From Acidimicrobiaceae bacterium (lineage in GTDB: Bacteria > Actinomycetota > Acidimicrobiia > Acidimicrobiales > RAAP-2): 64,000 nucleotides of DNA. Numbering within the stretch: position 1 is the first letter of the stretch; each line of letters starts with the position of its first letter. This document shows, in pieces, positions 18,816 through 27,376 of this stretch. The stretch lies in contig PMFA01000021.1 in NCBI GenBank assembly GCA_003155915.1, positions 25,356 through 89,355 on the forward strand, written 5' to 3'. A program made the translations under genes and the position numbers. Below the pieces are notes generated by a model, which saw only the letters and a list, made by a program, of their open reading frames with translations, was not told the origin of the DNA and did not search any database.

Positions 18816-18840
18816 TAATCGTTGACTTAGTCAACGATTA
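18816..18840. promoter_or_regulatory. MarR operator O1 (perfect palindrome)
   Basis: Twelve-base arms TAATCGTTGACT and AGTCAACGATTA flank a single central T. The core GTTGACTTAGTCAAC is shared with O2. TTGACT at 18822-18827 can serve as -35 of a rightward promoter with CGTAAT at 18845-18850 (17-base spacing) for the marR-like gene. Confidence 0.85.
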
Positions 18841-18854
18841 ATACCGTAATGTGT

Positions 18855-18875
18855 TTAGTTGACTTTGTCAACTAA
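18855..18875. promoter_or_regulatory. MarR operator O2 (perfect palindrome)
   Basis: Nine-base arms TTAGTTGAC and GTCAACTAA flank TTT. On the minus strand the TTGACA at 18871-18866 can serve as -35 of a leftward promoter with TACGGT at 18848-18843 (17-base spacing) for the tiny membrane protein. Each operator thus overlaps one -35 element. Confidence 0.85.
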
Positions 18876-18890
18876 CTGGTATGGTTTGGC

Positions 18891-19349
18891 GTGCCCCCGA
18901 ATAAGCGCGACGTGAAGTTGATGGTTGCAGCTCTGTTCACGATGAACGCCGGTCTCGAACGAGCGAGACGTCAGCGGAAGGGAGCCGCCACATTAAATCT
19001 GTTGCAAACCATCGCTAATCATGACGGAGCGCGGCCCTCCGACATTGCCGGTCTTCAGGGAGTTCATCCCTCACTCGTCACCAGACAAATTCGAGAACTT
19101 GAAATTGCTGGTTATGTAGAGGTCAAGGCTGACCCAACGGATGGACGATCGAATTTGGTCACGTTGACGGACAACGGAACTGTCGAACATCGTCGGTTGG
19201 AGAGTTTTGGCCTGAAGCGATTTTCGCTTTTTGTCCGCGATTGGGAGTCGGAGGATGTTCGGCGCCTGACAGAACTCTTGTGGAAACTTCAACAGTCAAT
19301 GAGTGCTGTCTCGTCTCGTGAACAGCGGAGCCCCGGCGACGTGCCCTAG
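18891..19349 (+). CDS. MarR-family transcriptional regulator
   Basis: The 152-residue protein is a winged-helix MarR-type repressor. The helix-turn-helix is in RPSDIAGLQGVHPSLVTRQI, with RELEIAGYVEVKADPTDGRS forming the helix-wing part and the wing DGRSNLVTLTDNG. The GTG start is close to the operators. It is divergent from a 61-residue membrane protein, and two matching palindromes in the 88-base spacer indicate autoregulation and joint control. The usual ligand class is small phenolic or lipophilic compounds, but nothing here defines it. It lies inside the region bracketed by dehydrogenase 3'-end copies. Confidence 0.9.
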   Translation: MPPNKRDVKLMVAALFTMNAGLERARRQRKGAATLNLLQTIANHDGARPSDIAGLQGVHPSLVTRQIRELEIAGYVEVKADPTDGRSNLVTLTDNGTVEHRRLESFGLKRFSLFVRDWESEDVRRLTELLWKLQQSMSAVSSREQRSPGDVP

Positions 19350-19468
19350 ACGATCAGGAGTGTCATCACGTCAGTGGGTAAAACTGCCGCCACCCGGTGC
19401 TCGACAACATGCTGTCCCTCATTTCCCAAAGATGCCCCGAAAACGTCGCTTTGTAGAGATGAGCACGG

Positions 19469-19474
19469 TACAAT
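19469..19474 (+). promoter_or_regulatory. Possible -10 element giving a leaderless antitoxin mRNA
   Basis: TACAAT ends six bases before the ATG at 19481, so transcription would start at or next to the start codon. No ribosome-binding site precedes this ATG, which agrees with a leaderless transcript. A -35 element is not clear. Confidence 0.4.
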
Positions 19475-19480
19475 GCATTC

Positions 19481-19723
19481 ATGTCAACTCCTGTCAGTCA
19501 AGCCCGTGTGTCTCAGCGAGGTCAAACCAGTCTTCCGGCAGAACTAAGGCATCGTTGGGGTATCGAGGACGGTGGCGAGATCGCCTTCGTTGACCTCGGC
19601 GACGCAGCATTAGTTCTGCCCGGAGGAATGGCTCGAGCCAAGGCTGAACTGAAAAGCGTCCTCACCGCGCGCTACAACGCTGGGTTAGCAGCAATCGGCG
19701 ATCCCGACCTCGCCGATCAGTAG
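19481..19723 (+). CDS. AbrB/MazE-type DNA-binding protein, probable antitoxin
   Basis: The 80-residue protein has the swapped-hairpin AbrB/MazE DNA-binding pattern: ARVSQRGQTSLPAELRHRWGI followed by DGGEIAFVDLGDAALVLP. Such proteins are antitoxins or autoregulators of toxin-antitoxin operons. The C-terminal half (about residues 50-80) would bind the partner. Its stop overlaps the GTG of the next gene by one base, which implies coupling. It is part of the cargo between dehydrogenase 3'-end copies 2 and 3, where an addiction module would help maintain the segment. Confidence 0.85.
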   Translation: MSTPVSQARVSQRGQTSLPAELRHRWGIEDGGEIAFVDLGDAALVLPGGMARAKAELKSVLTARYNAGLAAIGDPDLADQ

Positions 19724-20148
19724 TGAACGTCGTCCTCGACGACCGCCTCTTGATCGAGGAGCTTCTCGTTGGCAGTCGTAGACCGGGGGTGCAACTGCAC
19801 ACCACTGCCTACTGGTACTACCGCGCATGTCGGGCCGCTGTGCTTGGCGCCGGCGGGCATCTTTCTGGACCATTCCGCGAATTGGAGCCACAAGATCAGG
19901 AGCGCGCGATTAGCGCAATGCTTCAATTACCGAATGACATTGGCCTTCCTGACACACGACAACTCGTACCGCTCATGGTTGAGATTGCCGGGCGCCACCC
20001 TAAGTTGAACCTTCTCAACCTTGAGGCGGTGGCTGCGGCCCGCGCTCTGGCCGCCACGATCTGGTTGTCGCCAGAGGCAGCGAACGGAGTCTTGCCGCCT
20101 GTTCTCGATGGCGAACTTCTAGCGTGGGAAATCGTCACTCCGAAGTGA
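19723..20148 (+). CDS. Partner of the AbrB-type antitoxin, possible PIN-like toxin
   Basis: I do not recognise a named family with certainty. The 141-residue protein starts NVVLDDRLLIEELLVG, which resembles the first strand and acidic residue of PIN ribonucleases, and its C-terminal part ARALAATIWLSPEAANGVLP resembles a degenerate PIN end. Acidic residues occur at positions 6-7, 12-13 and in NLEAVAA, but a full PIN quartet is not evident. The one-base overlap with the AbrB-type gene and the order antitoxin-first fit a type II toxin-antitoxin pair. Confidence 0.6.
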   Translation: MNVVLDDRLLIEELLVGSRRPGVQLHTTAYWYYRACRAAVLGAGGHLSGPFRELEPQDQERAISAMLQLPNDIGLPDTRQLVPLMVEIAGRHPKLNLLNLEAVAAARALAATIWLSPEAANGVLPPVLDGELLAWEIVTPK

Positions 20149-20305
20149 TGCTGACCGCGACTCGCAATGGCGCTCGCGCGAGAGCCGTTAACGGGGACCG
20201 GGATCGGGCCAAATCGGTTCTAAAACTGGTCTTCCCATTCATTTGTGGGTCCATCTCTCTTCGAAAGGTGTCGCGACCAGTACGTATGGTCGCGCCTATA
20301 GGAAC
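20149..20305. other. Spacer between the toxin candidate and copy 3
   Basis: No gene is seen in this spacer. It contains the 23-base palindrome at 20272-20294 and runs directly into the third dehydrogenase 3'-end copy. Confidence 0.4.
20272..20294. repeat. Perfect palindrome abutting dehydrogenase copy 3
   Basis: Eight-base arms CGCGACCA (20272-20279) and TGGTCGCG (20287-20294) surround GTACGTA. It ends 11 bases before the copied YTIFEGT sequence begins. Its position at the junction suggests a recombination or end site, or a terminator for the toxin-antitoxin operon; no T-run follows. Confidence 0.55.
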
Positions 20306-20383
20306 TACACGATCTTCGAGGGAACCTCGGAGATACAGCGCCTGATTATTGCTCGCGCCATCTCGGGCGTGCACATCAGGTAG
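20306..20383 (+). pseudogene. Third copy of the acyl-CoA dehydrogenase 3' end
   Basis: These 26 codons encode [11 protein letters not shown] through SGVHIR and a stop, again identical in protein to the gene end but with a codon pattern different from both copy 1 and copy 2. The bases after the stop resemble those after copy 2. No upstream gene body is present. It separates the toxin-antitoxin/MarR segment from the SRPBCC gene. Confidence 0.92.
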
Positions 20384-20428
20384 ATCCGAGAAGTAACTTG
20401 GTTGGCTTTCGCGTCCACCAACTACTGC

Positions 20429-20941
20429 TCACCAACCGTCAATGTTGGATTGCAGTTTCGTTGCCATCTGAGTGAGAAAAGAACGCACGGTTGAGGCGGC
20501 CACGTGGTGTAACAGGGCGCGGTCAACCTGGGCGCCGAATCGTCCCAACGCCGGCGTGTAGGTAGCGGCTAAGGAGATGCGACACAGGCCGGGACCAATA
20601 GGGGCGAGTTCCAAGTCACCCTCCAGCAGGGGGAAGAGAAACTGCCAATCGCTGGGTGTCCAAGTGAGAGATCGCGCCAAGGCGTAGCCTCTCTCGCGAG
20701 GTGGCCAGAGAGTGACGTTCACCTCACGGGTCACCTTTCCTGCGACCCACGAAGGACCAATGCGCATTTGAAAGTTATCTCCGTGCTCGGTGGCGACGGT
20801 GGCGAGTGGCGCGAGCCACTGACCATCACCACTGAAGCGCGCGCGAAGGGTCTCAAACCGACTGGCTACGTCGACAAAGTCCTCGATGAAGCAAGGGGTG
20901 CGTTTTTTCGCGTCAGATTCCCCCACGTCACCTTGATCCAC
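20429..20941 (-). CDS. SRPBCC-type (START-like) domain protein
   Basis: The 170-residue protein looks like a helix-grip (SRPBCC) fold that binds a hydrophobic ligand: an N-terminal helix DFVDVASRFETLRARF, strands around MRIGPSWVAGKVTREVNVTLW and GDLELAPIGPGLCRISLAATY, and the long C-terminal helix LHHVAASTVRSFLTQMATKL. No signal peptide is seen. The function is unknown. The GTG start lacks a clear ribosome-binding site, so the first ~10 residues are uncertain. It lies alone between dehydrogenase 3'-end copies 3 and 4. Confidence 0.65.
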   Translation of the reverse strand: MDQGDVGESDAKKRTPCFIEDFVDVASRFETLRARFSGDGQWLAPLATVATEHGDNFQMRIGPSWVAGKVTREVNVTLWPPRERGYALARSLTWTPSDWQFLFPLLEGDLELAPIGPGLCRISLAATYTPALGRFGAQVDRALLHHVAASTVRSFLTQMATKLQSNIDGW

Positions 20942-21098
20942 ACGTAAGTATCTGTCACGGCTAGGGCCACTTCGTAGGGTACAAAGGCTCTTTGTGCAAG
21001 AAGGTCACGTGGTCAGGAAAATTGCACGGACGGCTCACCTAACTCGGCCTCGAAGTTTGTAGCGAAAGGCCTGGCAATGACGTGGCTCGCCAATGCCC

Positions 21099-21124
21099 GT
21101 CGCGCCATCTCGGGTGCACGTTAG
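21099..21124 (+). repeat. Degenerate fourth copy of the dehydrogenase 3' end
   Basis: TCGCGCCATCTCGGG is identical to copy 3 over 15 bases, followed after a two-base gap by TGCAC and then a TAG. It corresponds to the codons for ARAISGVH near the end of the dehydrogenase. It is short and damaged, so chance cannot be excluded, but its place at the far side of the SRPBCC gene fits the series. Confidence 0.6.
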
Positions 21125-21140
21125 ATGAACTGACGCGCAG

Positions 21141-21180
21141 CACCGAACGAATGACGTCGTCACACGCCATTCGTTCGGTG
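21141..21180. terminator. Long perfect hairpin downstream of the six-helix membrane protein
   Basis: Thirteen-base arms (21141-21153 and 21168-21180) form a perfect stem with a 14-base loop. It lies 11 bases beyond the stop of the minus-strand gene at 21192. No T-run follows on the minus strand, so termination may be Rho-assisted or the hairpin may mark the right boundary of the accessory region. Confidence 0.6.
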
Positions 21181-21191
21181 TTGTCCACGAT

Positions 21192-21983
21192 TCAGTTCGA
21201 CGCGTCGATGGCCTGAGCGTCTCGCGACCCGGCGGATCGCCAGATCCAAACCGCGAGGAGGGTCATCGATACTACGAAGAGCGCCATCATGGCAACGACG
21301 CGTACGGTCCCGGCGGACGGAGTCTGTTCGGCCAACTCAAAACCGACGACGAAGAGGATCGTCAACCAGCGCGGCACCAGTCGGCTGCGCCACAGTGCTA
21401 CGAACATGAGAACCGGTGCGAGGAACTCACTGAACACGTACACGTCGAGGAATGTCTTGCCCGTGCTGGAATTGAATGAGGTGGTGAGGAATCGCGCCGC
21501 CTGGAGATTCGTCAGGCGCGCCGTTGAGACGACAGCGAGGTTGATGCCACCGAACATGTTTGCGACGACGCCGCAAAAGGCGCCCACCGCTCCCACTATC
21601 GCGGCGATGGTGGCGAGCGTCGAACCGCGACGTCGCACCAACGTGGCGATCGCGAAATACGAAGCGGCGAGCGCCGCCAGCGCGATTTCTGTGACCGAGC
21701 CGGAGAGATAGAGCTGGCTGGAGTGTTTGGCCGCGATGGGCAGTACCTTGAGCGCAGTGGCGGTGGTCGTGATCAATTGATCCGTGCCCTTCGGATTCAG
21801 TAGCTCGGTACCCATATAGAGCAACGCCGTGATGGGCAACCAGATCGCGAGCAGTCGTCGTCGGAGGCGTCCAGACCGGTCCAACGATTCCTCCGAGGAT
21901 GCGGACGTGAGACGGTCACGATCCGTGGATGCCCCGTCGCCTTGGCGCGAATCGGATGGCGTTTTCTTGAATGTGAACTTCAC
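21192..21983 (-). CDS. Integral membrane protein, unknown function (DUF4386-like)
   Basis: The 263-residue product has a charged N-terminal tail (~50 residues) and about six hydrophobic segments, including LLAIWLPITALLYMGTELL, TIAAIVGAVGAFCGVVANMF, FSEFLAPVLMFVALW and MMALFVVSMTLLAVWIW. The pattern resembles DUF4386-type proteins but I am not certain. The GTG start at 21983 was preferred because an AAGGAGA site lies six bases before it; a longer upstream frame has no such site. It is divergent from the two-component operon and may be its target, as such kinases often sit beside membrane targets. Confidence 0.7.
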   Translation of the reverse strand: MKFTFKKTPSDSRQGDGASTDRDRLTSASSEESLDRSGRLRRRLLAIWLPITALLYMGTELLNPKGTDQLITTTATALKVLPIAAKHSSQLYLSGSVTEIALAALAASYFAIATLVRRRGSTLATIAAIVGAVGAFCGVVANMFGGINLAVVSTARLTNLQAARFLTTSFNSSTGKTFLDVYVFSEFLAPVLMFVALWRSRLVPRWLTILFVVGFELAEQTPSAGTVRVVAMMALFVVSMTLLAVWIWRSAGSRDAQAIDASN

Positions 21984-22214
21984 TGGTTTCTCCTTCGTGA
22001 GTGGTGCATTGATTGTTCGATCAGTGGCCGTTGTGGCCCCCGATCCAGCATGGTGAAATGAAGTGCTCGCGTCATCGGCCAAGGGGATCGATTCGTGTCC
22101 TCCTGGCGACGGAAATATCGGACCAGTACGCGTGGCGTCCCTACGACTTGCGACGTATGGAATCCAAGACCTACGGGTGAGGCGGAGGAGCGCTTCGATC
22201 AGTAACGTCAAGAA

Positions 22215-23438
22215 ATGGCGATACCCACCGAGACCGAGTTACCTCGCCCCACTTTGTTGCAACGGGTCACTCCACGTCAGTGGACACTTCTCGACGTCGC
22301 GCTCTCGGTTATTTTCTTCATGGGCGCACTAGCAATCATCACGGTCGATCGAGGCGCGAAAGGACCGGCGCACCATTTCGCGTGGCTCCTCGTAGCGCTC
22401 TGCGTGGCCTCCGGCCCCATCGCGCTTCGCCGTCGATACTCGATGCCGGTCCTGTTCACGGTCACGGTCGCGCTGACGGCGTCGACGATGCTCGGCCAGG
22501 GATTCGTTGGCGTGCCCTTCGTAGCACTGCCGCTCTACAGCGTCGTGGTTCACAACGACCGACGGACATCACTGATGACGCTCCTCGGCGTCGAAGTGCT
22601 GTTGCTCGGGGCGCTCGGCGTGGCCGCCCTCCAGGGACCAATCGGCGCAGGATCTTCATTCAGCATCATCGTGGCCGGCGCCACGTGGATCGTGGCTGAC
22701 AGCGTGCGTGCCAGACGGGCTCACCACGCTGGTCTGGCGTACCAAGTGGAACAGCGTCGCCTCCAAGAGGCGGACAGGGCGCAGAACTCGCTCATCGAAG
22801 AGCGACTCCAGATCGCGCGCGAACTTCACGACATCATCGCCCACAGTCTCAGCGTCATCGCGGTGCAGTCCGCGGTGGGCGGTCACGTCCTCGAGAACCA
22901 GCCCGATGAGGCCAGAAAGTCCTTGGCCGCTATTGAAGCGACGAGTCGCTCGGCACTGGAAGAACTGCGTGGGTTGGTAGGAGTCTTGCGTCACGGTGAC
23001 CTCGAAGAGCCCAGCCGCTCTCCGGCGCTGCGTATCGTCGATCTTGATCGACTCATCGATGATCTGCGAGCTTCGGGACTGATGATCACGTATCAGATTC
23101 ACGGTCAGGTCGTGGAGGTGTCGCCCAGCATGGACCTCACGGTGTACCGGATCGTCCAAGAGGCGCTCACGAATGTCCGCAAGCACTCGAAGGCAACGTC
23201 CGCCGTCGTCGACATCACGTTTGGCACTCGTGAACTGGAAATCGACGTGGTCGATGACGGCGGCGAGTGCGTCCAAAGTGGCCTCGTGCGAAGCGACGAA
23301 GGCAATGGTTCGCATCACGGGATTATCGGCATGCGAGAGCGGGCCCGGGTTTTCAGAGGCTCACTGAGCGCCTCGTCGCTCGAGGGCGGCGGATTCGCAG
23401 TGAAGGCCGTGCTACCCCTCGTGGAAGTGGCACCGTGA
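22215..23438 (+). CDS. NarL-type sensor histidine kinase
   Basis: The 407-residue protein has an N-terminal membrane region with about five helices (residues ~25-165), then a HisKA_3 dimerisation domain with the phospho-acceptor histidine in ARELHDIIAHSLSVIAVQS, and a HATPase domain with the N-box EALTNVRKHSKA and the segment HHGIIGMRERAR. It would autophosphorylate and transfer phosphate to the response regulator whose GTG overlaps its stop by four bases. No extracytoplasmic sensor domain is present, so an intramembrane signal is likely. Confidence 0.95.
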   Translation: MAIPTETELPRPTLLQRVTPRQWTLLDVALSVIFFMGALAIITVDRGAKGPAHHFAWLLVALCVASGPIALRRRYSMPVLFTVTVALTASTMLGQGFVGVPFVALPLYSVVVHNDRRTSLMTLLGVEVLLLGALGVAALQGPIGAGSSFSIIVAGATWIVADSVRARRAHHAGLAYQVEQRRLQEADRAQNSLIEERLQIARELHDIIAHSLSVIAVQSAVGGHVLENQPDEARKSLAAIEATSRSALEELRGLVGVLRHGDLEEPSRSPALRIVDLDRLIDDLRASGLMITYQIHGQVVEVSPSMDLTVYRIVQEALTNVRKHSKATSAVVDITFGTRELEIDVVDDGGECVQSGLVRSDEGNGSHHGIIGMRERARVFRGSLSASSLEGGGFAVKAVLPLVEVAP

Positions 23439-24097
23439 CGATCAAGGTCGTGGTGGTGGACGATCAGGCGCTCGTGCGAGCTGGCTTTCGGGTTCTCATC
23501 GACTCCGACGATGACTTCGAAGTGTTAGGAGAAGCCTCCAACGGCGAAGAGGCGATCGATCTGGTGGAAGTCACGTCGCCGGACGTCGTGCTCATGGACA
23601 TACGAATGCCGGTGATGGACGGGATTGAGGCAACGCGCCGGATTGTGAGCGGACTCCCTGGGGATGTCCCGCGCGTGTTGATCCTTACTACCTTTGACCT
23701 CGATGAGTACGTGTACGCCGCTCTGCGCGCCGGGGCGAGTGGTTTCTTGTTGAAGGACACCCCGCCCCACGAGATGCTGGCGGCGATCAGAGTCATTGCT
23801 GAGGGAAATGCGTTACTGTCGCCGAGCGTGACTCGAAGACTGATTTCAGATTTCGCCACGCATGAGGTCAAGGCGTCCGGCTCCACGAAAGAGATCGACA
23901 GCCTGACCGAACGCGAACGAGAAGTATTCACATTGGTATCGGAAGGGAAATCGAACCAAGAGCTCGCGAGCGCGCTCCATATGAGCACGGCGACCGCGAA
24001 GACTCACGTCAGCCACGTCTTGATGAAACTGAACGCTCGAGACCGCGCTCAATTGGTGGTGATCGCGTATGAGTCAGGATTCATCACACCTGGTTGA
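23435..24097 (+). CDS. NarL/LuxR-type response regulator
   Basis: The 220-residue protein has a receiver domain (KVVVVDDQALVRAGF, phospho-acceptor Asp in VVLMDIRMPVMDG, LLKDTPPHE) and a LuxR-type helix-turn-helix (LTEREREVFTLVSEGKSNQE, ALHMSTATAKTHVSHVLMKL). It is encoded in a GTGA overlap with the kinase stop, so the two are translationally coupled. The target genes are not known; the divergent membrane protein and the overlapping phosphatase gene are the first candidates. Confidence 0.95.
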   Translation: MTIKVVVVDDQALVRAGFRVLIDSDDDFEVLGEASNGEEAIDLVEVTSPDVVLMDIRMPVMDGIEATRRIVSGLPGDVPRVLILTTFDLDEYVYAALRAGASGFLLKDTPPHEMLAAIRVIAEGNALLSPSVTRRLISDFATHEVKASGSTKEIDSLTEREREVFTLVSEGKSNQELASALHMSTATAKTHVSHVLMKLNARDRAQLVVIAYESGFITPG

Positions 24098-24653
24098 CGC
24101 CACGGCACGCCGACGTAGTCCGTTGAACATCGTCACGCTCTGCACTGGTAACGTCGCGCGTTCCGTGATGCTCGGCTACATGTTGACGACGATCGCGGCC
24201 GCCACCCGTGAAGCGTGGCACGTGCGAACAGCTGGTACGCACGTGACCGAAGGTTCCGCGATGAGTGGACGAACTCGCGACGCGCTGATGAAGATCGAAG
24301 AACTCGGGGAGCATCGATACGGCGCGCACCGCAGTCACCAACTGAGTGTCGCCGACGTCGAGTGGGCCGACGTGATCTTGGCCGCCGAAGCCGACAATGT
24401 GAATTTCGTCCGTCGCCAATTCCCGAACGATGCCAACAAGACCGTGCAACTCGCCCAGTTCGTGCGTTTCGCTTCGTTGGACGGAGACCTTGTCGCGAGG
24501 TTGCGTGGCGCAACGCAACACGAACCTTCGACGGAACTCAACGTCGCGGACCCGGCCGGTGGTGACCAGACAACCTATGACGACTGTGCGCGACAACTCT
24601 GGGAACTCGCTCAGGCCTTCGCGCTCATCGTCGGAGACGATCGAGTCAACTAA
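24069..24653 (+). CDS. Low-molecular-weight protein tyrosine phosphatase family protein
   Basis: The 194-residue protein contains the phosphatase P-loop CTGNVARS (CX5RS) near its start, and ADPAGGDQTTYDDCARQL toward the C-terminus, which carries the general-acid aspartate of the DP loop. The family includes tyrosine phosphatases and arsenate reductases; the variant P-loop leaves the substrate open. The ATG lies 29 bases inside the response-regulator gene, so it belongs to the two-component operon. A TTG at 24122 is a possible shorter start. It overlaps the convergent tetR stop by four bases. Confidence 0.85.
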   Translation: MSQDSSHLVDATARRRSPLNIVTLCTGNVARSVMLGYMLTTIAAATREAWHVRTAGTHVTEGSAMSGRTRDALMKIEELGEHRYGAHRSHQLSVADVEWADVILAAEADNVNFVRRQFPNDANKTVQLAQFVRFASLDGDLVARLRGATQHEPSTELNVADPAGGDQTTYDDCARQLWELAQAFALIVGDDRVN

Positions 24654-25261
24654 TCCTGGTGGACCGTGCGCAGTCCGCCCCACGCCAACGTCGCGCTTCG
24701 TTCGGCGAGTCGCTCGGCCGCACCGGCGGCCGGCGGCGGCCAGCCCTTCGACTCTTGTTGTTCCAACCAGACGATGGCCGCACCCTCGGCGATGCCCACG
24801 ACGCCGCCAGCCAATTGACGTCGGTGCTCCTCGCTCATCGAGGGATCGAAGAACGGAAACATGAAGGAGATGAGACCGAGTTCCAAGGCGCGCAATTCTT
24901 TGGCCGTGTCGCCTTCGTGCGAATGGATGAAGAGAATTCGAAAGGCGTCGGTTTCGCTCACGACCATTTCGAAGTAGACCCGAAAGGCCACTTCGATTTT
25001 CGCCCGCGGCGTCTCGGCGGTGTTCACCGCGATCTTGAGTGATGCCAGCAGTGTTTGGGCGAGTTGCGCCACGATCTCTCGGTAGAGGTCGGTCTTCGAG
25101 TCGAAGTACTGATAGAGGATCGGCTTGGTGAACCCGGCTTCGCGCGCGATGTCGTCCATCGTGGTCGACTGGAAACCCCGTTCCGCGAAGAGAGACTTGG
25201 CGACGCTCAACAACTGTTCGCGACGCTCGGCGTGTCGGGGTCGGTCGTCTTGGATCACCAT
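24650..25261 (-). CDS. TetR-family transcriptional regulator
   Basis: The 203-residue protein has an N-terminal TetR helix-turn-helix (RREQLLSVAKSLFAERGFQS, then TTMDDIAREAGFTKPILYQY and FDSKTDLYREIV) and a C-terminal ligand-binding region with AFRVYFEMVVSETDAFRILF. The ligand is unknown; the C-terminal domain resembles regulators of lipid or acyl-CoA metabolism. It is 21 bases downstream of the glycosyltransferase gene on the same strand and convergent with the phosphatase gene. Confidence 0.9.
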   Translation of the reverse strand: MVIQDDRPRHAERREQLLSVAKSLFAERGFQSTTMDDIAREAGFTKPILYQYFDSKTDLYREIVAQLAQTLLASLKIAVNTAETPRAKIEVAFRVYFEMVVSETDAFRILFIHSHEGDTAKELRALELGLISFMFPFFDPSMSEEHRRQLAGGVVGIAEGAAIVWLEQQESKGWPPPAAGAAERLAERSATLAWGGLRTVHQD

Positions 25262-25282
25262 AGGGCTAGAGGCTAGTTGGCG

Positions 25283-26308
25283 CTAGCGCACGTCCATTGA
25301 ATCCAAAAGGTCACGCAGTCGCGTCGGAAGCGTCGCCACGTTGAAGTGCTCCAGGGCGATTGAAAGGTTGTGCGCGTAGAGTTCGTAGTCAGGAATCTCG
25401 AAGAACGACTTGATCGCGACGACGTCGCCGAGGTCGAAGAAGCGAAATCCATGGTCGCGGATCTCGCACGCCACGGGGTACGGATAGAGCGCGAGCGGGC
25501 GCCGGTGTGTCACCGATTCCAAGACCGGATTGCCGAAGCCCTCCCACGTCGAGGGCATCACGACGAGGTCTGCGGCGGCGTACGCGTCGTGCACGTCGAA
25601 GCCTTCGGCCAGCCCGCGTCGCACTTCAATGTTCGTCGATCGAAGTAATCCCTCCAGCGTCTCTTCGTAGTCGTCCTCGGCCGGTCCGAGCAGCCAGAAC
25701 ACTGCGTCCAATGCTTCGCACAACGCGAGTGCGCCTTCGACGTTCTTGCGAGGAAGGGCGCGCGAGGGCATCACGACGAGCGTGCGCGCCTCAACGTTGA
25801 GTGCGAGTCGCGTCGAGTCGCGTCGGCCCCTCGGGGGCTCGCAGTCGAATGAGTTCATGATCGTCACGGCGTCAATGCCGCGCTCGAGGAGTTCTAGTCG
25901 AGACAGTTCGTTGATCGTGACGTGGTGCCAGTGCCGGCCCGTTCGCGGACCTTCCACGTGGGCGAGGTGCGGACGTTGCCACGGCAGGTCGTGGTGATGA
26001 AAGAGCGCGCGGCGTCCTTCCAATACGTGGTACAGGACGTCGCGCGCGTCGAGATTGAGCGGGAGTGAGGCGAGGTTCTCCACGATGACGAGATCGGCGT
26101 CGGCGAGTGCCGTTTCCAACGCTTGGATCGAGGTGGACGTCGTGGCGTTGATCGCTAATCCCGGTATCTGGACGTCGGCGATGCCCTCACCGGCGACCGT
26201 TCGAACACTGTGGCCGAGCGTCGCGAGGGCGCCAGTCCACTTGGCCGATTCGATGGCCACGCCATCGGTTCCCCCGAGTCGAAAGCTCACAATGACGATC
26301 CGGGCCAT
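25283..26308 (-). CDS. Family 4-type glycosyltransferase
   Basis: The 341-residue protein has a GT-B fold. The N-terminal domain starts ARIVIVSFRLGGTDGVAIES (acceptor side, with a glycine-rich loop), and the C-terminal donor domain has VVMPSRALPRKNVEGALAL, FWLLGPAEDDYE and the retaining-enzyme motif PSTWEGFGNPVLESV with the EX7E-like acid pair. It would transfer a sugar from a nucleotide donor to an unidentified acceptor. It is divergent from the GDP-mannose dehydratase gene, so a mannose-derived sugar is possible. Confidence 0.88.
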   Translation of the reverse strand: MARIVIVSFRLGGTDGVAIESAKWTGALATLGHSVRTVAGEGIADVQIPGLAINATTSTSIQALETALADADLVIVENLASLPLNLDARDVLYHVLEGRRALFHHHDLPWQRPHLAHVEGPRTGRHWHHVTINELSRLELLERGIDAVTIMNSFDCEPPRGRRDSTRLALNVEARTLVVMPSRALPRKNVEGALALCEALDAVFWLLGPAEDDYEETLEGLLRSTNIEVRRGLAEGFDVHDAYAAADLVVMPSTWEGFGNPVLESVTHRRPLALYPYPVACEIRDHGFRFFDLGDVVAIKSFFEIPDYELYAHNLSIALEHFNVATLPTRLRDLLDSMDVR

Positions 26309-26346
26309 CGCCCAAGGCTAGGCACGGCTTCGAGAGGAATATATGA

Positions 26347-27372
<1,026 letters not shown>

Positions 27373-27376
27373 TCCC

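Noticed and set aside
20207..20225. Short string resembling the leader of the cold-shock gene (AAATCGGTTC followed by AAAA)
   Set aside because: The match is about 14 bases in total with an interruption and has no surrounding similarity. Chance is the simplest explanation.
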